DNA from: CAMCHP01 sp036835325
GTDB taxonomy: Bacteria > Bacteroidota > Bacteroidia > Flavobacteriales_D > Sanyastnellaceae
Reading direction: 5' to 3'
NCBI GenBank assembly: GCA_036835325.1
Contig: DAITMF010000071.1
Span: 1-11,349 of the forward strand
Length of the DNA stretch: 11,349 bases
Shown one piece after another: positions 7,179 to 11,349 of the stretch. The position numbers and the translations under genes were made by a program. Under the pieces are notes generated by a model. It saw only the letters and a list, made by a program, of their open reading frames with translations. It was not told the DNA's origin and made no database searches. Positions within the stretch are counted from its first letter, which is position 1; the number at the start of each line of letters is the position of its first letter.

Positions 7179-7915
7179 TGCCGCGTTACTTCATTCATCT
7201 CGCATTTAACGGTGGGGGCTTTCACGGTTGGCAAATCCAACCTGAGGCCCCCACTGTTCAATCGGCCCTTGACGGAGCGCTGGCCGTTTTGTTGCGCACG
7301 CCGGTTGAGACTGTTGGCTGTGGGCGCACCGATACCGGCGTTCACGCGTCTTCGTTTTACGCGCATTTTGATTCGGATGGAAGCATTGATACAACATGGT
7401 TGTGCACCAAGCTGAACGCCCTGCTGCCCAAGTCGATTGCTGTTTTTAAGGTCTTCGAGGTAGATGCTTCACTGCATGCCCGCTTTAGCGCCACACAGCG
7501 CACCTACACCTACAGGCTGCACACCCGAAAAGATCCGTTTTTGGAGCACCTCTCGGTGGAGACGCATTATACACTTGACCTTGCGCTGATGAACCAGGCC
7601 GGCGAATTTTTGCGCACGGTCAATGACTTTGGCGCCTTTTGCAAGGTCGGAAGCGACAACAAAACCACCCTGTGCCGATTGGACGAATGCCACTGGGAAG
7701 CCGCTGAACACCGCATCAAGCTGACCATCTCGGCCGACCGCTTTTTGCGCAACATGGTGCGTTCGGTGGTGGGCACGAGCATCGACCTTGGCCGTGGAAA
7801 AATCACCCTCGTCGAATTCAAGGCCATTGTTGCATCGGGAAACCGATCGGAGGCCGGAACATCAGCCCCTGCGCATGGGTTGTATTTATCGGATGTGGCC
7901 TATCCGTTTTCGTAG
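7178..7915 (+). CDS. truA: tRNA pseudouridine(38-40) synthase TruA
   Basis: Converts uridine to pseudouridine at positions 38-40 in the anticodon arm of tRNAs. The 245-residue length is normal. The catalytic motif GRTDTGVHA contains the nucleophile D52, preceded by the N-terminal GGGFHGWQIQP typical of TruA. RTYTYRL and FLRNMVRSVVG, the standard second-domain motifs, are present. The ATG at 7178 overlaps the previous stop by one base (TGATG), which suggests translational coupling to the oxoamine synthase gene. The stop TAG forms the first bases of a -7 box for the exporter gene that follows. Confidence 0.96.
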   Translation: MPRYFIHLAFNGGGFHGWQIQPEAPTVQSALDGALAVLLRTPVETVGCGRTDTGVHASSFYAHFDSDGSIDTTWLCTKLNALLPKSIAVFKVFEVDASLHARFSATQRTYTYRLHTRKDPFLEHLSVETHYTLDLALMNQAGEFLRTVNDFGAFCKVGSDNKTTLCRLDECHWEAAEHRIKLTISADRFLRNMVRSVVGTSIDLGRGKITLVEFKAIVASGNRSEAGTSAPAHGLYLSDVAYPFS

Positions 7916-7920
7916 CTTTG
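7913..7920 (+). promoter_or_regulatory. Possible -7 box TAGCTTTG upstream of the ABC exporter gene
   Basis: TAGCTTTG matches TAnnTTTG and begins with the truA stop codon. It ends 16 bases before the exporter ATG at 7937. No convincing -33 element lies at the expected spacing, so this may only be a secondary promoter within the operon. Confidence 0.42.
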
Positions 7921-7936
7921 TGGCCCAATCTACCGC

Positions 7937-9751
7937 ATGAGCCAATCCAACACCGGAAGCATCTTTGACTTAGGTTTGATGAAGCGCGTTTTCGCGCTCG
8001 TGGGGCCGTACAACGGAATGTTCCGCCTAACGGGCCTGCTCGTTGTGCTGCTGTCGCTCATCATCTGGATTCGTCCGGCCATCATCGGCTTCGCCATCGA
8101 CGCCTACATCGCCGGTATTCCCGCGGAGGCCATGAAAGGTACCAAAGCGTGGTTTTCGAAACTTTTTGACGGTTACGCCGATACTGCATTTGACGGCTTG
8201 GTGACCATGCTGATTGTGGTGGTTGTGCTTCTGGTGATTGAAGCCTTCTTGCAATTTTACCAAACCTACCTTGCCAATTGGGTAGCGCAGAGTGTCACCC
8301 TCGACCTGCGCTCGCGGCTTTACAGGCACGTCCTCAACTTCAAACTCAAGTACTTCGACAAGACCCCAGTGGGCGCTTTCGTGACCCGTTTGGTGTCGGA
8401 CATCGACGGCATCGCGCAGATTTTTTCGGACGGATTCCTCAACATCTTTGGTGACCTTTTGAAGCTCGCCGTAGTGTTGGTGATCATGTTTTACAACGAC
8501 TGGAAGTTGACACTGATCGTGTTGGCGCCAATACCGGTGCTGATTTGGGCCACGCGTATCTTCCAGAAATCCATCCGCAAAGCGTTTACTGACGTCCGCA
8601 ACGAAGTCAACCGACTGAACGTGTTTGTGCAAGAGCACATCACCGGCATGAGCATTGTGCAAGCGTTTGACCGCGAGGAGCGTGAGCAGGAGCGATTCGA
8701 CACCATCAACAAAAGCCACCGCGACGCCAACATCCGTTCAATTTGGGCGTTCAGCATTTTCTTTCCCGTGGTTGAATTGCTCTCGGCTGCAAGCGTTGCG
8801 TTATTGTTGTGGTGGGGAATGGGCGAGGCCATTGGTGGGGCCGTGACCTTGGGAACACTGCTTGAATTCATTTTGTACACCTTCATGCTGTACAGACCGA
8901 TTCGGATGCTCGCCGACCGCTTCAACGTGCTGCAGATGGGCGTGGTGAATGCCCAGCGCGTGTTTGATGTGTTGGATACCGACGAACGCATTGCAGACAC
9001 CGGCAAGGTCACACAAGAGCGTGTCACCGGCAGCATCGCGTTTCGCGACGTTTGGTTTGCCTACAACGACGAAGACTGGGTGCTGAAGGGCGTTGATTTG
9101 GACGTTAAGCCCGGTGAGACCGTGGCGTTTGTTGGTGCCACCGGGGCAGGCAAGTCGTCGGTTGTGAACCTGATCGGACGTTTTTACGAGTTCCAGAAAG
9201 GGGTGGTGTCGATTGACGGCGTTGACATCCGCGACTTAACGGTCGACAGCATTCGCGCGCATGTTTCGATCGTGCTGCAAGACGTCTTTTTGTTCAGCGA
9301 CAGCATCCACAACAACGTGACCTTGCTAAATCCGTCGATCAGTCGCGAGCAGGTGATTGAGGCGGCGAAGGCCATTGGCGCGCACGACTTCATCATGAAG
9401 CTACCGGGCGATTACGATTACAACGTCAGGGAGCGCGGCGCCACCTTGAGCTCGGGCCAGCGGCAGTTGCTGGCCTTTATGCGCGCATACGTGTACAATC
9501 CATCCATCCTGATCCTCGACGAAGCCACCTCGAGTGTGGATACGGAGAGCGAGGAGCTGATTCAGCACGCCATTGAGAAGATTACGAAAGGCCGCACTTC
9601 GGTGGTGATTGCGCACCGTTTGAGCACGATTCAGAAGGCCGATCAGATTGTGGTGATGGAGAAGGGCAGGGTGGTTCAGAAGGGCAATCACCAGTCGCTG
9701 CTGCAGGAGGAGGGGCCGTACAAGCGGTTGTATGAGCTGCAGTTTGCTTGA
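7937..9751 (+). CDS. ABC exporter, fused membrane and ATPase domains (MsbA/multidrug type)
   Basis: Half-transporter of the type IV exporter class that works as a dimer in the inner membrane and exports lipids, drugs or peptides. Residues about 20-320 carry six membrane segments (near 35-55, 88-110, 167-187, 190-207, 270-292 and 300-320) with the long cytoplasmic helices between. The ATPase domain (about 365-604) has Walker A GATGAGKSS (400-408), Q-loop Q448, signature LSSGQ (504-508), Walker B LILDE (525-529) and switch H560, all intact. Length is normal for the class. It follows truA by 21 bases. From memory a truA-exporter neighbourhood recurs in flavobacteria. The substrate is unknown; the nearby oxoamine synthase makes a lipid conceivable. 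No hairpin terminator follows; a 7-base tandem repeat starts four bases after the stop. Confidence 0.93.
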   Translation: MSQSNTGSIFDLGLMKRVFALVGPYNGMFRLTGLLVVLLSLIIWIRPAIIGFAIDAYIAGIPAEAMKGTKAWFSKLFDGYADTAFDGLVTMLIVVVVLLVIEAFLQFYQTYLANWVAQSVTLDLRSRLYRHVLNFKLKYFDKTPVGAFVTRLVSDIDGIAQIFSDGFLNIFGDLLKLAVVLVIMFYNDWKLTLIVLAPIPVLIWATRIFQKSIRKAFTDVRNEVNRLNVFVQEHITGMSIVQAFDREEREQERFDTINKSHRDANIRSIWAFSIFFPVVELLSAASVALLLWWGMGEAIGGAVTLGTLLEFILYTFMLYRPIRMLADRFNVLQMGVVNAQRVFDVLDTDERIADTGKVTQERVTGSIAFRDVWFAYNDEDWVLKGVDLDVKPGETVAFVGATGAGKSSVVNLIGRFYEFQKGVVSIDGVDIRDLTVDSIRAHVSIVLQDVFLFSDSIHNNVTLLNPSISREQVIEAAKAIGAHDFIMKLPGDYDYNVRERGATLSSGQRQLLAFMRAYVYNPSILILDEATSSVDTESEELIQHAIEKITKGRTSVVIAHRLSTIQKADQIVVMEKGRVVQKGNHQSLLQEEGPYKRLYELQFA

Positions 9752-9754
9752 TGC

Positions 9755-9803
9755 TAGACTTTAGATTTTAGATTTTAGACTTTAGACTTTAGACTTTAGA
9801 CTT
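9755..9803 (+). repeat. Tandem array of seven 7-base units TAGACTT/TAGATTT
   Basis: Seven exact-length units follow each other without gaps: TAGACTT, TAGATTT, TAGATTT, then four TAGACTT. The only variation is C or T at the fifth base and T or C context around it. The array starts four bases after the exporter stop. Function unknown; copy number could vary by slippage. Confidence 0.92.
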
Positions 9804-9814
9804 GGGATGATTGG

Positions 9815-9958
9815 GCTCGCTACGCTCGCGGTTTTTTGACACGGAGTTTTTGGGTGTTTTTTTGATCGCGATGCTCGCGGTTTTTTTTTGACACAGAGTT
9901 TTGGTGCTTCTTTTGCTCGCTACGCTCGCCGGATCTTTTTTGACACAGAGTTTTGGGA
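9815..9958 (+). repeat. Three ~50-base tandem units: GCTCGC-TAC-GCTCGC, T tract, GACACAGAG
   Basis: Units begin at 9815, 9864 and 9915. Each has a 15-base head made of two 6-mers around a 3-base spacer (GCTCGCTACGCTCGC, with a GATCGCGATGCTCGC variant in unit two), a run of six to nine T, then GACACAGAGTTTTGG (GACACGGAG in unit one). The GACACAGAG cores start at 9838, 9890 and 9942, exactly 52 bases apart. The same family recurs at 11201. Confidence 0.88.
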
Positions 9959-10108
9959 GTTTTAGGAGTTGGAGGAGTTTTCATTTCTGGACGGATGCGG
10001 GATGCATCCCGAATGAATGAGAACTCCAATCAACTCTGTGTCCTCCAAAAACTCTGTTGTGAAAAAACCGGCATTCAAGGGATGCAAAAGAAGATACACT
10101 CTGTGTTT
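9925..10108. repeat. Large imperfect inverted repeat around a central palindrome
   Basis: The T tract, GACACAGAG and GGAGTT-rich segment at about 9935-9985 reappears in reverse complement at about 10016-10070. The inner arms GGAGTTTTCATT (9974-9985) and AATGAGAACTCC (10016-10027) match at 11 of 12 bases. Further out, CTCTGTGTC (10034-10042), CTCTGTTGTG (10052-10061) and CTCTGTGTTT (10099-10108) are inverted, partly degenerate copies of the core. A transcript from either strand could fold into a long interrupted hairpin. Confidence 0.65.
9998..10011. repeat. Perfect 14-base palindrome CGGGATGCATCCCG
   Basis: Every base pairs with its partner on the other strand. It lies almost at the centre of the larger inverted repeat, between arms at 9974-9985 and 10016-10027. 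It could be a hairpin apex or a binding site for a dimeric protein; nothing in the sequence decides which. Confidence 0.8.
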
Positions 10109-10192
10109 CAAACACCACCCAACAAAATTTTTAGCGACGAAAAAAGTGTTGGCTGTGTGCGGTAATTTTCGTGTCCAGCGCAGTTGGATGGC

Positions 10193-11074
10193 TTACTCCT
10201 CGTAATAATACGAGTAGTCGATGCCTTTCATGTACAGCTCGCGGTCGTTGATTTTATCGGTAAGAGCGGGTTTTAAGAGCTGAGCCAAGACGCTAGGGTC
10301 AACCGTGCTGATGACCATGGCATTTATGTAATCGTCTTTACGGATCAAACTCCAGTCGACGCAGTGTTTGAGCGATGCCTTGAAGATGACATCCAGCCAA
10401 ATGCGGGTGCTTCGTCCATTTCCTTCCATGAAGGGGTGGGCCTTGTTCATGGCCGCGTATTTCTCAATGATCTCTTCGAAGTGAGTGTGGGGCATCGCGT
10501 CGATTGCTCGCGTGGCTCGCTCCAGGAGTGATGCATAGATAAATTGGTAGCCACCTTTGGCGATGTTTTTCGAGCGGATTTGTCCGGCGAAATCGTAAAG
10601 CCCTCCAAAGAGAAACGCATGAATCTGTTGCAAACCTTTCGTTGTGCCGATTTCGAATTCTTCGATCAAATTGCTTTCGAAGAGGGTGTACGCTTTTTTC
10701 TTGCTCTGACCGTCAAGGCTCGTATCGCTGTAAACGAACCAATCGAGGAAATTTAGTCCGTTCTTGTTCGGGAAAACCTTGGCCAATTCCATCACGCCTG
10801 CGCTGTTGAAGGCATCGGCTTTGTAGTGTTTGCCATCGGCCGCAGGAAACTTCAGTTGGTTAGTGCCACTAACCAACTCAGGATGTTCTTTCTGGAGTTT
10901 GCCTTTGAGGTATTTCCAATAGTTGCGCACCTTGTTGTGATCGCTTTCATCGTTGATTGCAGCGACAACGTCGAGTGCACTGAACCACCACAGGTTGTTG
11001 TCATCGTCCCACACCGCGCGCACTTCGCGGTCATTGAAGAAACGGATTGACAATTTGGTTCGGTTGGTGTTCAT
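10193..11074 (-). CDS. fic: Bro-N/Fic fusion protein, predicted AMP transferase with C-terminal inhibitory motif
   Basis: Fic enzymes usually transfer AMP from ATP to a hydroxyl on a target protein. Of 293 residues, about 8-120 resemble the Bro-N domain of phage antirepressors and DinD-type proteins (IRFFNDREVRAVWDDD, WWFSALDVVAAI). Residues about 130-280 form the Fic fold, with the flap around NIAKGGYQFIYA and a complete active site HPFMEGNGRSTR (213-224), including catalytic H213 and R224. The last residues contain SYYYE (288-292), fitting the S/T-x-x-x-E part of the inhibitory helix; at the C-terminus this defines class III Fic proteins, so no separate antitoxin is needed, and none is seen. 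The ATG at 11074 fits the Bro-N start. No clear promoter was found. It is a single gene on the minus strand between direct copies of one repeat family, with apparently lower GC than its neighbours. Confidence 0.88.
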   Translation of the reverse strand: MNTNRTKLSIRFFNDREVRAVWDDDNNLWWFSALDVVAAINDESDHNKVRNYWKYLKGKLQKEHPELVSGTNQLKFPAADGKHYKADAFNSAGVMELAKVFPNKNGLNFLDWFVYSDTSLDGQSKKKAYTLFESNLIEEFEIGTTKGLQQIHAFLFGGLYDFAGQIRSKNIAKGGYQFIYASLLERATRAIDAMPHTHFEEIIEKYAAMNKAHPFMEGNGRSTRIWLDVIFKASLKHCVDWSLIRKDDYINAMVISTVDPSVLAQLLKPALTDKINDRELYMKGIDYSYYYEE

Positions 11075-11200
11075 GGTTTATTCGACGTTCGATAGGTCGA
11101 GTTCTGCTTCTCGCTCGATAGTGCAGCAAGGCACGGCAAACGGTTGTGCTTTACTGCGAAGAACGGAACTTTTCGGGTTGGATTGGCGAAGGGGTCTTTT

Positions 11201-11349
11201 GCTCGCTACGCTCGCGGGTTCTTTTTTGACACAGAGTTTTGGTGCTTCTTTTGCTCGCGATGCTGGCGGTTTTTTTTGACACAGAGTTTTGGGAGTTGTA
11301 GGAGTTGGAGGAGTTTTCTTTTCTGGATGGATGCTGGACGTAGCTCGCT
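11201..11349 (+). repeat. Second copy of the ~50-base repeat family, cut by the window edge
   Basis: Units start at 11201 (GCTCGCTACGCTCGC) and 11253 (GCTCGCGATGCTGGC), each followed by a T tract and GACACAGAG (11228 and 11278). The block then continues with GGGAGTTGTAGGAGTTGGAG and TTTTCTGGATGGATGC, closely matching 9864-10000 in the same orientation. A further head, GCTCGCT, begins at 11343 and runs off the window. The 126 bases between the fic start and this block (11075-11200) hold nothing I can assign. Confidence 0.87.

Larger units (their letters stand above)
9752..10192. other. Non-coding repeat-rich interval between the exporter and fic genes
   Basis: About 440 bases with no credible gene. 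It contains in order a 7-base tandem array, three ~50-base repeat units, a central 14-base palindrome and degenerate inverted copies of the repeat core. The last ~80 bases (10110-10192) show nothing further that I can assign. Short open frames across it are made of repeat sequence, and homopolymer runs make them implausible. Confidence 0.75.

Noticed and set aside
9815..9958. CRISPR array
   Set aside because: The units repeat throughout, with no unique spacers of constant length, and no cas genes are nearby.
9953..10165. 70-codon plus-strand frame in the repeat region
   Set aside because: Composed of repeat sequence (GGAGTT runs, palindrome, inverted cores) with no protein-like features.
10109..10192. 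Terminator for the fic gene
   Set aside because: A T run exists on the minus strand near 10139-10145, but no stem precedes it; CACACAGCCAACAC does not pair with itself.
11075..11200. Antitoxin gene partnering fic
   Set aside because: No credible small gene upstream of fic, and the protein carries its own C-terminal inhibitory motif.

Overview
The window looks like chromosome of a free-living member of the Bacteroidota, probably of the order Flavobacteriales. Three lines of evidence support this. Several genes are preceded by the TAnnTTTG -7 box typical of that phylum, and purine-rich ribosome binding sites are largely absent. The protein set is typical: a LolC/E-type FtsX permease, a cystathionine beta-synthase, a flavobacterial-type alpha-oxoamine synthase, truA followed by an MsbA-like exporter, and a lipoprotein M1 peptidase. 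The coding DNA is GC-rich and dense. The exact lineage cannot be fixed by eye.

Layout. Positions 1-3926 hold three plus-strand genes with short gaps: the 3' part of an FtsX-like ABC permease that carries an unusual Ig-like insert, a cystathionine beta-synthase with a C-terminal CBS pair, and an exported beta-barrel-like protein that was not recognised. The third gene ends tail-to-tail with a minus-strand M1 metallopeptidase lipoprotein (3923-5791); the two stop codons share the bases TTAA, and the peptidase terminator lies inside the coding sequence of its neighbour. A divergent promoter region (about 5792-5933) separates the peptidase from a plus-strand cluster: an alpha-oxoamine synthase starting at TTG, truA (1-base overlap), and an ABC exporter. 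The synthase makes acyl-amino-acid-type products in known relatives and the exporter family moves lipids or drugs, so a lipid synthesis and export link is possible but unproven.

From 9752 the character changes. A non-coding stretch of about 440 bases holds a seven-copy 7-base tandem repeat, then three ~50-base units built from GCTCGC-TAC-GCTCGC, a T tract and GACACAGAG, then degenerate inverted copies of the same core around a perfect 14-base palindrome. After it comes a minus-strand gene (10193-11074) for a Bro-N/Fic fusion protein, a predicted AMPylating enzyme with a C-terminal self-inhibitory motif. The same repeat family starts again at 11201 in the same orientation and runs off the end, so the fic gene sits between two direct copies. 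This repeat-fic-repeat segment is the accessory-looking part of the window. No tRNA, rRNA, CRISPR array, transposase or integrase was seen.
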